Notes: generated by a model from the sequence alone, not told the origin. 64,000 nt of DNA from Lelliottia jeotgali (GCA_002271215.1 CP018628.1:3596001-3660000), one strand, 5' to 3'. Positions 1-9,079 are shown, counted from the stretch's first letter. Numbers and translations: made by a program.

Positions 1-645
1 CAGGGCGAGCTGTCGATTGTCTGCCTGCCGGTATTTTCGCAGTCACTTCTGCCGCAACTGATTCAGCCGTTTCTCGCCCGCTATCCCGACGTCAACCTCA
101 CCATTGTGCCGCAGGAATCGCCCTTGCTCGAAGAGTGGCTCTCGGCGCAGCGTCACGATTTAGGGCTGACCGAAACGCTGGCGACGCCTGCCGGGACGGA
201 GCGCACCGAATTGCTGTCGCTAGATGAAGTCTGCGTCTTACCGGAAGGCCACCGTCTCGCCAGTAAAAGTGTGCTGACACCTGCGGATTTTCATGGCGAA
301 AACTATATTAGCCTGTCGCAAACTGACAGCTATCGGCAGCTTCTGGATACGCTGTTCCTGGAACATCAGGTGAAACGCCGGATGGTGGTCGAGACCCACA
401 GCGCGGCGTCCATCTGCGCGATGGTGCGCGCAGGCGTGGGGATTGCGGTGGTAAACCCGCTCACGGCGCTGGACTACTCGGGTAGCGGGATCGTTATCCG
501 CCGCTTCAGTATTTCTGTCCCTTTCACCGTGAGCCTGATTCGCCCGCTGCATCGCCCGGTCTCAGCGCTGGTTCAGGCGTTTACGGAACATCTGGTGGCC
601 CATTCTCATCAGCTGGCGCAGCGCTTGCCGGAGCAGGAAAACTAA
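1..645 (+). CDS. lysR: LysR, activator of lysA (3' part; start lies before the window)
   Basis: This is the effector-binding part of the LysR-type activator of diaminopimelate decarboxylase. The frame is open from base 1, and the first visible residues (QGELSIVCLPVFSQ) match the start of the LysR periplasmic-binding-like domain, so the helix-turn-helix lies outside the window. About 214 residues remain of a family length near 311. The product senses lysine or diaminopimelate and activates the neighbouring lysA. It converges on ygeA with a 4-base gap, the same arrangement as in E. coli. Identity rests on remembered similarity along the whole fragment and on synteny. The C-terminus is normal. 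Confidence 0.93.
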   Translation, partial: QGELSIVCLPVFSQSLLPQLIQPFLARYPDVNLTIVPQESPLLEEWLSAQRHDLGLTETLATPAGTERTELLSLDEVCVLPEGHRLASKSVLTPADFHGENYISLSQTDSYRQLLDTLFLEHQVKRRMVVETHSAASICAMVRAGVGIAVVNPLTALDYSGSGIVIRRFSISVPFTVSLIRPLHRPVSALVQAFTEHLVAHSHQLAQRLPEQEN

Positions 646-649
646 CGCC

Positions 650-1342
650 TCACGACAGCATAAATTCGACCGCGTCGGTGGCATGGATCGCCGTGGTATC
701 GAACACCGGGAGCGCACTTTCATTGGCCGGAACCAGCAGGCCAATCTCCGTGCAGCCGAAGATCACCCCTTCCGCGCCCTGTTTCGCCAGCTTGTCGATC
801 ACGCTGAGATAATAGTGGCGCGAGGCATCGCTGAACGTCCCAAGGCACAGTTCTTCAAAGATAATCTGGTTGATGCGCGCCCGGTCCGTTTCATCAGGAG
901 TCAGGCTTTCAATACCGAACTGCGATTCAAGACGGCCGCGATAGAAATCTTGCTCCATTGTGTAGCGTGTACCCAGCAGCGCGACGCGTTTCATCCCGCT
1001 GGCAGTTATCGCTCGTCCGGTGGCATCAGCGATGTGCAGGAACGGCAGCGAGCAGCTTTCCTCAATCTGTGACGCCACTTTGTGCATGGTGTTAGTACAG
1101 AGCAGAATACCTTCAGCCCCCGCTCGCGCCAGTCCCAGCGCCGCCTGCGCCAGAATTTCACCCGCTTTGTCCCATTCACCGCTGGCCTGGCAGGCCTCGA
1201 TTTCGTGGAAATCCACGCTATGCAGTAAAAGGCTGGCGGAATGCAGGCCGCCGAGACGTTGTTTGATGCCTTCATTAATCAGGCGATAATAAGGAATGGT
1301 GGATTCCCAGCTCATTCCGCCCAGCAGACCGATCGTTTTCAT
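650..1342 (-). CDS. ygeA: Broad-specificity amino acid racemase YgeA
   Basis: A 230-residue Asp/Glu racemase-family protein, the usual length for YgeA. The two catalytic cysteines of this cofactor-independent family are visible in LCTNTMHK (about residue 83) and FGCTEIGLL (about residue 197). The N-terminus [15 protein letters not shown] is the family signature. E. coli YgeA racemises homoserine and several other amino acids in the cytosol. The ATG is preceded by a purine-rich AGGAGAAAAA. It converges with lysR. The function follows from the family; the substrate in this organism is not shown by sequence. Confidence 0.93.
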   Translation of the reverse strand: MKTIGLLGGMSWESTIPYYRLINEGIKQRLGGLHSASLLLHSVDFHEIEACQASGEWDKAGEILAQAALGLARAGAEGILLCTNTMHKVASQIEESCSLPFLHIADATGRAITASGMKRVALLGTRYTMEQDFYRGRLESQFGIESLTPDETDRARINQIIFEELCLGTFSDASRHYYLSVIDKLAKQGAEGVIFGCTEIGLLVPANESALPVFDTTAIHATDAVEFMLS

Positions 1343-1440
1343 TTTTTCTCCTTTTCTCGTCCCCCCAGTGAAGCAAACTTGTGATCCTGTTTCCAGTTAT
1401 TTGGCTTGCCGTTTCCTTTTTACCCTTCGTGATATAAATT

Positions 1441-1460
1441 AATTAAAACAATGTTTCACT
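1441..1460 (+). promoter_or_regulatory. KdgR-like operator before kdgF
   Basis: AATTAAAACAATGTTTCACT has the AAAAC-n-n-TGTTTC-A core of KdgR (IclR-family pectin repressor) boxes. It ends 17 bases before the kdgF start, where a bound repressor would block transcription. The same core recurs before togM, kduI, ogl and kdgM in this window. Confidence 0.6.
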
Positions 1461-1477
1461 ATAAGGACAGAACAACG

Positions 1478-1804
1478 ATGTTTATTTTCCATAAAGAGAC
1501 GCGGCTTGAGGATCTGGGCAATGGCGTGACGCGTCGTATTCTGGCGCACGACGGCAAAATGATGGCGGTAGAAGTTAACTTTGAACAGGGCGCGATCGGC
1601 CCGATGCACAACCATCCGCACGAACAGCTGACCTACGTCCTGTCCGGCGAATTTGAATTTACGATTGGCGATGAGAAACACGTAGTAACGGCAGGAGACA
1701 CGCTTTACAAAGAGCCACACGTGATGCACGGCTGCGTGTGCCTGAAGCCAGGTACGCTGTTGGATACATTTACGCCGGTGCGTGAAGATTTTTTGAAGTC
1801 ATGA
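1478..1804 (+). CDS. kdgF: KdgF, unsaturated galacturonate-processing cupin
   Basis: A 108-residue single-domain cupin. The metal-binding motif 1 is visible as HNHPHEQLTYVLSGEFEF (about residues 45-62), and the second motif lies near GDTLYKEPHVMHG. Known KdgF proteins convert 4,5-unsaturated galacturonate, released from pectin oligomers, to the linear keto acid used by KduI. The ATG at 1478 was chosen over an upstream in-frame start because AAGGACAG lies 7 bases before it and the family starts there (MFIF...). A KdgR-like box sits just upstream. It is separated from the tog operon by a convergent fepE-like gene, so it is a single-gene unit of the regulon. Confidence 0.85.
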   Translation: MFIFHKETRLEDLGNGVTRRILAHDGKMMAVEVNFEQGAIGPMHNHPHEQLTYVLSGEFEFTIGDEKHVVTAGDTLYKEPHVMHGCVCLKPGTLLDTFTPVREDFLKS

Positions 1805-1812
1805 GTTGAAAT

Positions 1813-1838
1813 AAAAAGGGCGAGTTTTCACCCGCCCT
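1813..1838 (-). terminator. Terminator between convergent kdgF and fepE
   Basis: Stem GGGCG-a-GT / AC-c-CGCCC with a 4-base loop. On the minus strand it is followed by a T-rich run (TTTTTATTTC), so it best serves the fepE-like gene; it may also slow kdgF read-through. Confidence 0.6.
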
Positions 1839-1850
1839 GACTCATCTGTA

Positions 1851-2981
1851 TTAATCCGCTGCCAGAAGAGGTTCGGAAATCGGCGTGCGCGACTTCATTG
1901 CCTCACGCAGGAGAATAGTGCCACAGGCAAAAATCCCTCCTAAAAGTGCAGCCAGAATAACGATCAGGGATTTGCCCGGCCCATCTTTTTTCACTGGCAC
2001 AGACGGTGAAAGCTGATATTTGAACGGCTCGAAACTCACATCGCCGACGGAGAGCTTTTGCAACTGCGCCAGATGATATTCACGATTCTGAAAATCGGCA
2101 TTCATCTCGGCCACATCTTTCAACGATTTCTCGATCTGCAGCTTCTGCGCAATGCCGTCAGCGCCCAGTGCAACGGAATAATCAGGGTCATCTTTGACCG
2201 CCTGGCCGTTGCTGTAGACCGGTTTTTTGATCCCTGCTGCATTCGCCACTTCCAGCGAATAATTGAGACGCTGAAGATTCGTGTTGTGAATGTTAGTCAG
2301 TCGGACTTTGTCCAGAGCCAGACGCTCTTTCTCCATCTGCGTTTTCAATGCCAGCGAGTTACGCACGTTAAGCATCGTCTCTTTTTCAACAATCGCAGAG
2401 ATGTAATCGATGTATCCTTTCAGCACGATCTGAGCTTCTTCGGCCGTTTGGGCAGTAAAACTCAATGTCCACGACGCGAAGGGAGTTTGCTCAGCATTTT
2501 TGGGGGCCTTGTCGTCCGTGGCTTTCATTCTGTCCGCGATATTAACCACCGCGCGGTGCAAATCAAGAGCATCAATTTGCGCATCTTTTAGCTGCCCCAT
2601 CACGTACGGTGATGACTTCAAGTATTCTTCCAGCAGCGTCTGAGACTTAAACTTTTTGATAAACAGATTAAAAACGTCGTCGCGCTTTACGCTGATATCC
2701 ACGTCCAGCACCTGGAGTGCCCCCAGCATTTTCCGGACGTCGCTCCACTGTGTTTGCTCAGCGGAAGTCACCACGGCCTGGCTGGTCCACTTCTGCGGCA
2801 GAAGATACGACACAATGACGCCTGCAAGGGCAAAAGCAACAACAATAGCAACAATGCGTTTTCTAGCGGCAAACAAGACTTCGAGCAACCCAAGAAGGTC
2901 AATCTCTTTCTGGGCACCTGGCGGGGGTGCATAGCGGGGAAATTGCAGTTCCGTGCTTTTTTTAAGATCCATGGCTGGCAT
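1851..2981 (-). CDS. fepE: FepE-like Wzz O-antigen chain-length regulator
   Basis: A 376-residue polysaccharide co-polymerase of the Wzz/FepE family (E. coli FepE is 377). One transmembrane segment lies near residues 42-61 (RIVAIVVAFALAGVIVSYLL) and a second near the C-terminus (about 338-358), bracketing a periplasmic helical domain. The Pro/Gly-rich stretch before TM2 (SPSVPVKKDGPGKSL) is the family hallmark. Such proteins set very long O-antigen modal length in the inner membrane. In E. coli fepE sits in the enterobactin locus; here it lies between kdgF and togM with no polysaccharide genes nearby. An alternative ATG three codons in (2972) is possible. Confidence 0.85.
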   Translation of the reverse strand: MPAMDLKKSTELQFPRYAPPPGAQKEIDLLGLLEVLFAARKRIVAIVVAFALAGVIVSYLLPQKWTSQAVVTSAEQTQWSDVRKMLGALQVLDVDISVKRDDVFNLFIKKFKSQTLLEEYLKSSPYVMGQLKDAQIDALDLHRAVVNIADRMKATDDKAPKNAEQTPFASWTLSFTAQTAEEAQIVLKGYIDYISAIVEKETMLNVRNSLALKTQMEKERLALDKVRLTNIHNTNLQRLNYSLEVANAAGIKKPVYSNGQAVKDDPDYSVALGADGIAQKLQIEKSLKDVAEMNADFQNREYHLAQLQKLSVGDVSFEPFKYQLSPSVPVKKDGPGKSLIVILAALLGGIFACGTILLREAMKSRTPISEPLLAAD

Positions 2982-3529
2982 ATTCGTTCTTCTGTTTTAT
3001 GTTGCAGTAAAAACCTGTCAGGAGCAGTTAAGGCGGGAGAATGATACAAGAAAACAAGAATTATCTGAATGCTATATGTCTTAAAACGGACTATTGGCTA
3101 CAAATTTTAGTAGTTAGTGATTCTTATTATCCACATGCTACAAAGAAGCCTTCCTGAAGGCGTACTCACGTTCTGCTTCTCCCCATCCCCCCGGCTCTGA
3201 GCCAAAAATGCCAGCCACCTCACCTTATTGAAACAGCGTTTCGACAGCGATCACATTTCCACCATTAATAGAATGACGCAGAAACAAATAGCAATAAAAT
3301 AAATTAAAACGATGTTTTACAAATCAAGAACAACGGTTCGTGTGTTTTTGAAACTCAAACCAGACGCGCCTGAGAGTAACCATAAAACATCTTAAAAATC
3401 AGAAGGTAAATGGAGCAGCCGTCGTGCGAAGCACACCAAACACACGCTTCCCCGTTTCGTAAAAGAGGCGCGGGCAGCAGCATTACCAGCAGATTCCGTT
3501 TTAAACCATTGATTGCCAGGTAGGTATGT
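2982..3529. other. Divergent intergenic region fepE/togM
   Basis: 548 bases without a supported gene. It carries the promoters of fepE (minus) and togMNAB (plus). The tog side holds the KdgR-like box at 3302-3321, then about 200 bases of leader that would be transcribed untranslated. The AT-rich stretch 3050-3140 probably holds the fepE promoter. A 62-codon minus-strand reading frame in the leader has no coding character and was not annotated. Confidence 0.5.
3302..3321 (+). promoter_or_regulatory. KdgR-like operator of the tog operon
   Basis: AATTAAAACGATGTTTTACA matches the pattern of the box before kdgF (AAAAC-n-ATGTTT). It lies about 210 bases before togM, which implies a long untranslated leader or a promoter overlapping this site. 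Confidence 0.6.
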
Positions 3530-4420
3530 ATGAATGAAAACAAAATGCTGGGGCTAGCGTGGATATCACCCTACATCATCGGGTTGATAATCTTTACCGC
3601 GTTTCCCTTTGTCTCATCGTTCTTTCTCAGTTTTACTGATTACGATCTGATGAGTCCGCCGGTTTTTAACGGCATTGAGAATTACCGCTACATGTTTACC
3701 GAAGATACCCTCTTCTGGAAATCCATGGGCGTCACCTTTGCATATGTATTCTTAACCATTCCGCTAAAACTGGCCTTTGCGCTGGGGATTGCGTTTGTTC
3801 TGAACTTTAAATTACGCGGCATTGGATTCTTCCGAACCGCCTATTACATTCCCTCCATCCTCGGCAGCTCCGTCGCCATTGCCGTTTTATGGCGTGCGCT
3901 GTTTGCGATTGACGGCCTGCTGAACAGCTTTATCGGCGTGTTCGGCCTGGACCCGGTGAACTGGCTCGGTGAGCCTTCTCTGGCGCTGATGTCCGTCACC
4001 TTGCTGCGCGTCTGGCAGTTTGGTTCGGCGATGGTTATCTTCCTGGCCGCACTGCAAAACGTACCGCAGTCTCAGTATGAAGCAGCGATGATCGACGGCG
4101 CTTCTAAATGGCAGATGTTCATGAAAGTGACCGTGCCGCTGATTACGCCGGTGATCTTCTTTAACTTCATTATGCAGACCACCCAGGCGTTCCAGGAATT
4201 TACCGGACCGTACGTGATAACGGGCGGTGGACCAACCTACTCGACCTATCTGTTCTCGCTCTACATCTACGACACCGCCTTCAAATACTTTGATATGGGC
4301 TATGGCGCGGCACTGGCCTGGGTCTTGTTCCTGGTCGTCGCGGTCTTTGCCGCCATCGCCTTTAAGTCTTCGAAATACTGGGTGTTCTACTCCGCCGATA
4401 AGGGAGGCAAAAATGGCTGA
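3530..4420 (+). CDS. togM: TogM, oligogalacturonide ABC importer permease
   Basis: A 296-residue inner-membrane permease of the MalF/UgpA type with about six hydrophobic segments starting at residue 8. The cytoplasmic EAA loop that docks to the ATPase is visible as EAAMIDGASKWQMFMKVTVP near residues 185-204. With TogN, TogA and TogB it forms the importer for oligogalacturonides known from Dickeya. The start is the third of three overlapping ATGs and follows AGGTAGGT. It overlaps togN by 8 bases, which indicates translational coupling. Assignment to Tog rather than another sugar family rests on the adjacent ogl and the KdgR box. Confidence 0.88.
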   Translation: MNENKMLGLAWISPYIIGLIIFTAFPFVSSFFLSFTDYDLMSPPVFNGIENYRYMFTEDTLFWKSMGVTFAYVFLTIPLKLAFALGIAFVLNFKLRGIGFFRTAYYIPSILGSSVAIAVLWRALFAIDGLLNSFIGVFGLDPVNWLGEPSLALMSVTLLRVWQFGSAMVIFLAALQNVPQSQYEAAMIDGASKWQMFMKVTVPLITPVIFFNFIMQTTQAFQEFTGPYVITGGGPTYSTYLFSLYIYDTAFKYFDMGYGAALAWVLFLVVAVFAAIAFKSSKYWVFYSADKGGKNG

Positions 4421-5315
4421 TATTCAGGAACTCTCCACGGCGAGAAGCATCGCGGAACGCGAGGTGGCTCGCACGCTGCGCAAAGAGAAGATCAACGCCA
4501 GCATTCGCTATGTGATCCTGCTGTTCGTTGGCCTGCTGATGCTCTATCCGCTGGTGTGGATGTTCTCGGCGTCGTTCAAACCGAACCACGAAATCTTCAC
4601 CACCCTGAGCCTGTGGCCCGCACACGCCACCTGGGACGGCTTCATTAACGGCTGGAAAACCGGCACCGAATACAATTTCGGTCATTACATGCTGAACACT
4701 TTTAAGTATGTGATTCCGAAAGTGATTCTGACCATTATCTCCTCCACCATCGTGGCGTACGGCTTTGCTCGCTTCGAGATCCCGTGGAAGAAATTCTGGT
4801 TCGCCACGCTCATCACCACCATGCTGCTGCCGAGCACAGTCCTGCTGATCCCGCAGTACCTGATGTTCCGCGAAATGGGCATGTTGAACAGCTATATGCC
4901 GCTGTACCTGCCGCTGGCGTTTGCTACTCAGGGGTTCTTCGTCTTCATGCTGATTCAGTTCCTGCGCGGTGTTCCGCGTGACATGGAAGAAGCCGCGCAG
5001 ATCGACGGTTGTAACTCGATTCAGGTGCTGTGGTACGTGGTGGTGCCGATTCTGAAACCGGCCATTATCTCCGTCGCTCTGTTCCAGTTTATGTGGTCAA
5101 TGAACGACTTTATCGGGCCGCTGATTTATGTCTACAGCGTGGATAAATACCCGATTGCACTGGCTCTGAAAATGTCCATCGACGTCACCGAAGGTGCACC
5201 GTGGAACGAAATTCTGGCAATGGCGAGCATCTCCATTCTGCCATCCATCATTGTCTTCTTCCTGGCACAGCGCTACTTCGTACAGGGCGTAACCAGCAGC
5301 GGAATTAAAGGTTAA
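4413..5315 (+). CDS. togN: TogN, oligogalacturonide ABC importer permease
   Basis: A 300-residue MalG-type permease, partner of TogM. A long cytoplasmic N-terminal stretch (ADIQELSTARSIAEREVART) precedes the first transmembrane segment at about residue 30. The EAA loop reads EEAAQIDGCNSIQVLWYVVV near residues 191-210. The ATG at 4413, inside the end of togM and after AGGGAGGC, was chosen; the longer frame upstream is read out of frame through togM. togA follows after 12 bases in the same operon. Confidence 0.88.
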   Translation: MADIQELSTARSIAEREVARTLRKEKINASIRYVILLFVGLLMLYPLVWMFSASFKPNHEIFTTLSLWPAHATWDGFINGWKTGTEYNFGHYMLNTFKYVIPKVILTIISSTIVAYGFARFEIPWKKFWFATLITTMLLPSTVLLIPQYLMFREMGMLNSYMPLYLPLAFATQGFFVFMLIQFLRGVPRDMEEAAQIDGCNSIQVLWYVVVPILKPAIISVALFQFMWSMNDFIGPLIYVYSVDKYPIALALKMSIDVTEGAPWNEILAMASISILPSIIVFFLAQRYFVQGVTSSGIKG

Positions 5316-5327
5316 GAGGGAAATATC

Positions 5328-6455
5328 ATGGCTGAAGTTATTTTCAACAAACTGGAAAAGGTCTACTCCAACGGCTTCAAAGCGGTACATGCTATCGACC
5401 TGAAAATCGCTGAAGGGGAATTCATGGTGATCGTCGGGCCATCCGGCTGCGCCAAATCCACCACCCTGCGTATGCTCGCAGGACTGGAAACCATCAGCGG
5501 CGGCGAAGTGCGTATCGGCGAGAAGATCGTCAACAATCTCGCGCCAAAAGAGCGTGGAATTGCGATGGTGTTCCAGAACTATGCGCTCTACCCGCACATG
5601 ACCGTGCGTGAAAACCTGGCCTTCGGCCTGAAGCTGAGCAAGATGCCGAAAGACCAGATTGAAGCACAGGTAAATGAAGCGGCGAAAATCCTTGAGCTTG
5701 ATGAGCTGCTCGACCGTCTGCCGCGCCAGCTCTCCGGTGGTCAGGCTCAGCGTGTGGCTGTCGGTCGCGCGATTGTGAAAAAGCCCGACGTGTTCCTGTT
5801 CGATGAACCGCTCTCTAACCTTGATGCAAAGCTGCGCGCCTCGATGCGCATCCGTATTTCGGACCTGCATAAGCAGCTGAAAAAATCCGGTAAACCGGCA
5901 ACCACTGTCTACGTGACGCACGATCAGACGGAAGCGATGACTATGGGCGACCGCATCTGCGTGATGAAACTCGGCCACATCATGCAGGTGGATACCCCGG
6001 ACAACCTGTATCACAAACCGAAAAACATGTTCGTGGCGGGCTTTATCGGCGCGCCAGAGATGAATATTCGCGCCACCAAACTGGTCGATCAGCAGGGCCG
6101 CCTGGCACTGAGCATCGGCAATGAAACCATGCCGTTAAGCGAAACGCTGCACGACAAAGTGATCGGCCATCAGGCGCAAGACACTTTCTACGGCATTCGC
6201 CCTGAATTTGTGTCGGTATCCGATGAGCCATTCGCCGAAGGCAGCTGCAGCGGTGAACTGGTACGTGTGGAAAATATGGGACACGAGTTCTTCATGTACC
6301 TGAAGGTGTCAGATTACGAACTGACGGCCCGCATTCCTTCCGATGAAGCTAAGCCCATGATTGATAAAGGCCTTCATCGTAAGGTGTATTTTAAGTTTGA
6401 TATGAATAAGTGCCACATTTTTGACGCAAAAACTGAACTGAACATCTCAATCTAA
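5328..6455 (+). CDS. togA: TogA, ATPase of the oligogalacturonide importer
   Basis: A 375-residue MalK/UgpC-type ATPase with a C-terminal TOBE/OB regulatory region. Motifs seen: Walker A GPSGCAKST (residues about 38-46), Q-loop VFQNYALYPHM, signature LSGGQAQRVAVGRAI, Walker B VFLFDEPLSNLDAKLR and the switch histidine in VYVTHDQTEA. The Walker A glycine before the lysine is an alanine (GCAK instead of GCGK) and the signature has QAQR in place of QQQR/QRQR; whether this weakens hydrolysis is not known from sequence. It is in operon with togN (12 bases) and togB (15 bases). Confidence 0.88.
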   Translation: MAEVIFNKLEKVYSNGFKAVHAIDLKIAEGEFMVIVGPSGCAKSTTLRMLAGLETISGGEVRIGEKIVNNLAPKERGIAMVFQNYALYPHMTVRENLAFGLKLSKMPKDQIEAQVNEAAKILELDELLDRLPRQLSGGQAQRVAVGRAIVKKPDVFLFDEPLSNLDAKLRASMRIRISDLHKQLKKSGKPATTVYVTHDQTEAMTMGDRICVMKLGHIMQVDTPDNLYHKPKNMFVAGFIGAPEMNIRATKLVDQQGRLALSIGNETMPLSETLHDKVIGHQAQDTFYGIRPEFVSVSDEPFAEGSCSGELVRVENMGHEFFMYLKVSDYELTARIPSDEAKPMIDKGLHRKVYFKFDMNKCHIFDAKTELNISI

Positions 6456-6470
6456 CTGGAGTTTATAAGA

Positions 6471-7757
6471 ATGAAAAAAGTGCTTTTAAGCGCAGCAATC
6501 TCCGCTACCCTGGGTCTTACTGCTTTGCCATCGATGGCGCAAGATGTTGATTTACGTATGTCCTGGTGGGGTGGTAATGGCCGCCATCAGGTCACACTGA
6601 AAGCGTTAGAAGAGTTCCACAAACAGAATCCGGACATCACCGTCAAAGCCGAATACACCGGCTGGGACGGCCACCTGTCGCGTCTGACCACCCAGATTGC
6701 AGGCGGCACTGAGCCTGACGTGATGCAGACTAACTGGAACTGGCTGCCGATTTTCTCGAAAACCGGCGACGGCTTCTACGATCTGAACAAAATGAAGGAT
6801 GTGATCGATCTGTCGCAATTCGATGCGAAAGAGCTTCAGTCCACCACGGTTAACGGCAAACTGAACGGTATTCCTATCTCCGTTACCGCGCGCGTATTCT
6901 ATTTTAACGACGAGACCTGGAAACAAGCGGGCGTTGATTACCCGAAAACCTGGGATGAGTTAAAGGCAGCCGGTAAAGCATTCGAGAGCAAACTGGGTAA
7001 ACAGTATTATCCAGTGGTTCTGGAACATCAGGACACCCTGGCGTTGCTGAATTCTTACATGATTCAGAAATACAACATTCCAGCGGTGGACGAAAAAGCC
7101 AAGAAATTCTCCTACAGCAAAGAGCAGTGGGTGGAATTCTTCCAGACTTACAAAGATCTGGTGGATAGCCACGTGATGCCTGACACCAAATACTATGCGT
7201 CCTTCGGCAAGAGCAACATGTACGAAATGAAGCCGTGGATCCAGGGTGAATGGGGCGGCACTTACATGTGGAACTCCACCATCAATAAATATTCCGACAA
7301 CCTGAAGCCACCAGCAAAACTGGCGCTGGGTAACTACCCAATGCTGCCAGGTGCAACGGATGCGGGCCTGTTCTTTAAACCGGCGCAGATGCTCTCCATC
7401 GGTAAATCGAGCAAAAACCCGGAAGCGGCAGCCAAAGTGATTAACTTCCTGCTGAACAGCAAAGAAGGTGTGGATACGTTGGGCCTGGAGCGCGGCGTGC
7501 CATTGAGCAAAGTGGCGGTAAAATACCTGACGGAAGACGGCACCATCAAAGAGAACGATCCGGCGGTTGCTGGCCTGCGTCTGGCGCAGTCTCTGCCAGC
7601 CAAACTCTCCGTGTCGCCATACTTTGACGATCCACAGATCGTTGCGCAGTTCGGCACCTCTTTGCAATACATCGACTACGGCCAGAAATCCGTGGAAGAG
7701 ACGGCAACTGACTTCCAGCGTCAGGCTGAACGTATTCTGAAACGCGCGATGCGCTAA
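6471..7757 (+). CDS. togB: TogB, periplasmic oligogalacturonide-binding protein
   Basis: A 428-residue extracellular solute-binding protein of family 1. Residues 1-23 form a Sec signal peptide (MKKVLLSAAISATLGL, cleavage after PSMA-Q). The mature part begins DVDLRMSWWGGNGRHQVTLK, typical of sugar-binding proteins of this cluster. It delivers oligogalacturonides to TogMN. It is the last gene of togMNAB and is followed by a strong terminator, so ogl downstream would receive only read-through or its own promoter activity. Confidence 0.88.
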   Translation: MKKVLLSAAISATLGLTALPSMAQDVDLRMSWWGGNGRHQVTLKALEEFHKQNPDITVKAEYTGWDGHLSRLTTQIAGGTEPDVMQTNWNWLPIFSKTGDGFYDLNKMKDVIDLSQFDAKELQSTTVNGKLNGIPISVTARVFYFNDETWKQAGVDYPKTWDELKAAGKAFESKLGKQYYPVVLEHQDTLALLNSYMIQKYNIPAVDEKAKKFSYSKEQWVEFFQTYKDLVDSHVMPDTKYYASFGKSNMYEMKPWIQGEWGGTYMWNSTINKYSDNLKPPAKLALGNYPMLPGATDAGLFFKPAQMLSIGKSSKNPEAAAKVINFLLNSKEGVDTLGLERGVPLSKVAVKYLTEDGTIKENDPAVAGLRLAQSLPAKLSVSPYFDDPQIVAQFGTSLQYIDYGQKSVEETATDFQRQAERILKRAMR

Positions 7758-7774
7758 TCCCTGTGACCGAACCC

Positions 7775-7808
7775 TACCCTGCTACTTCCGGTGGCAGGGT
7801 ATTTTTTT
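7775..7808 (+). terminator. Rho-independent terminator after togB
   Basis: Perfect 8-base stem TACCCTGC / GCAGGGTA around an 11-base loop, followed by seven T residues. The downstream ogl starts 17 bases after it. Confidence 0.88.
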
Positions 7809-7824
7809 ATCCGGAGAACACGCT

Positions 7825-8916
7825 ATGAAAGGCAAAATCATCCCGCTAAATTTTCGCACGCGCCAGGACAGTGTAACGGGGCACGAGGTGATACGGATGA
7901 CGCCCCCGCACATCATTTGTCATCGTAACTACTTCTATCAAAAATGTTTTACCCAGGACGGCAGCAAAATTGTTTTCGGCGGCGCGTTCGAAGGCCACTG
8001 GAACTATTACCTGCTGGATATCGAAAAGCAGCAGGCCACCCAGCTCACCGAAGGAGCGGGCGATAACACTTTTGGCGGTTTCTTATCAGATGACGATAAA
8101 TCGCTGTGGTACGTAAAGAACAACCGTGAACTTCGTTGCGTAAATCTGGAAAACTACGAAGAGCAGATTGTGTATGAAGTGGATGGCAATTGGGTGGCGT
8201 ACGGCACCTGGGTCGCGAATTCAGATTGCACAAAACTGGTTGGCATCGAAATTAAAAAGAGCGACTGGCAGCCGCTCACCGACTGGGGTAAATTCCGCGC
8301 GTTTTACTTTACCCAACCCGAATGCCGCCTGATTAATATCGATCTGCGCACCGGCAAGCAGCAGGTGATTTTGCAGGAGAAACGCTGGCTGGGGCATCCA
8401 ATCTATCGCCCATTTGACGACAGTACCGTGGCGTTTTGCCACGAAGGCCCACGCGATGCGATCGACGCTCGAATGTGGCTCATCAATCCCGATGGCAGCG
8501 GCCTGCGTAAAGTGCGTCAGCACGCGCCGGGTGAGAGTTTTACCCATGAGTTTTGGGTACCGGATGGTTCCGCGCTCTATTACGTCGCGCATAAAGAGAA
8601 AGATCCGCAGCGCTATCTTTTCAGCGCCGATCCGCAGACCCTGGATAATCGTCAGTTGATGGCAATCCCGCCCTGTTCGCACCTGATGAGTAACCACGAC
8701 GGGTCGCTGATTGTCGGCGACGGCGCTCCGCATAATACCGGTGATATCAGCCTGAACGACCCGTTTATCTGGGTGTTTGATATTCGGGCGGGAACGCAAA
8801 CGGCGATTTGCCAGCACAACTCCAGCTGGAAAGTGCTGGACGGTGACCGCCAGGTGACGCATCCGCATCCATCGTTTTCGCCGGACAATCAATGGGTGCT
8901 GTATACGTCGGATTAG
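7825..8916 (+). CDS. ogl: Oligogalacturonide lyase, first copy, with premature amber stop
   Basis: Family-22 pectate lyase-like beta-propeller that cleaves digalacturonate and unsaturated dimers in the cytosol. The Mn-binding residues known for this family appear in PPCSHLMSN and in RQVTHPHPSF (Gln and two His). The protein closely parallels the second ogl (14204-15379) along its full length. After YTSD the frame hits TAG at 8914-8916, yet it continues in frame as EGMPALYLARV to TGA at 8950-8952, matching the end of the other copy (DGKPALYIAKL). The stop therefore removes the last 11 residues plus the mutated codon, giving 363 residues against 391. The active-site residues are kept, so it may still work. 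RBS CCGGAGAA precedes the ATG. Confidence 0.85.
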   Translation: MKGKIIPLNFRTRQDSVTGHEVIRMTPPHIICHRNYFYQKCFTQDGSKIVFGGAFEGHWNYYLLDIEKQQATQLTEGAGDNTFGGFLSDDDKSLWYVKNNRELRCVNLENYEEQIVYEVDGNWVAYGTWVANSDCTKLVGIEIKKSDWQPLTDWGKFRAFYFTQPECRLINIDLRTGKQQVILQEKRWLGHPIYRPFDDSTVAFCHEGPRDAIDARMWLINPDGSGLRKVRQHAPGESFTHEFWVPDGSALYYVAHKEKDPQRYLFSADPQTLDNRQLMAIPPCSHLMSNHDGSLIVGDGAPHNTGDISLNDPFIWVFDIRAGTQTAICQHNSSWKVLDGDRQVTHPHPSFSPDNQWVLYTSD

Positions 8917-8990
8917 GAAGGGATGCCGGCGTTGTATCTGGCGCGGGTTTGAATTTGTGCGGTCTGGAGCCCTCACCCTAACCCTCTCCC

Positions 8991-9040
8991 TGTACGGTCC
9001 GGGGACATCATGAACACTTGTTCGGGGACATGGTAGACAC
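8991..9040 (+). repeat. Left inverted repeat of the IS481-family element
   Basis: The first 18 bases are identical to the inverted right end; beyond that the match continues imperfectly to about 50 bases, including the second CGGGGACATGGT unit at about 9022-9033. Confidence 0.85.
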
Positions 9041-9079
9041 TTACAACTAAGGCATACGAACCCGTTTTTGGAGTCGCTT

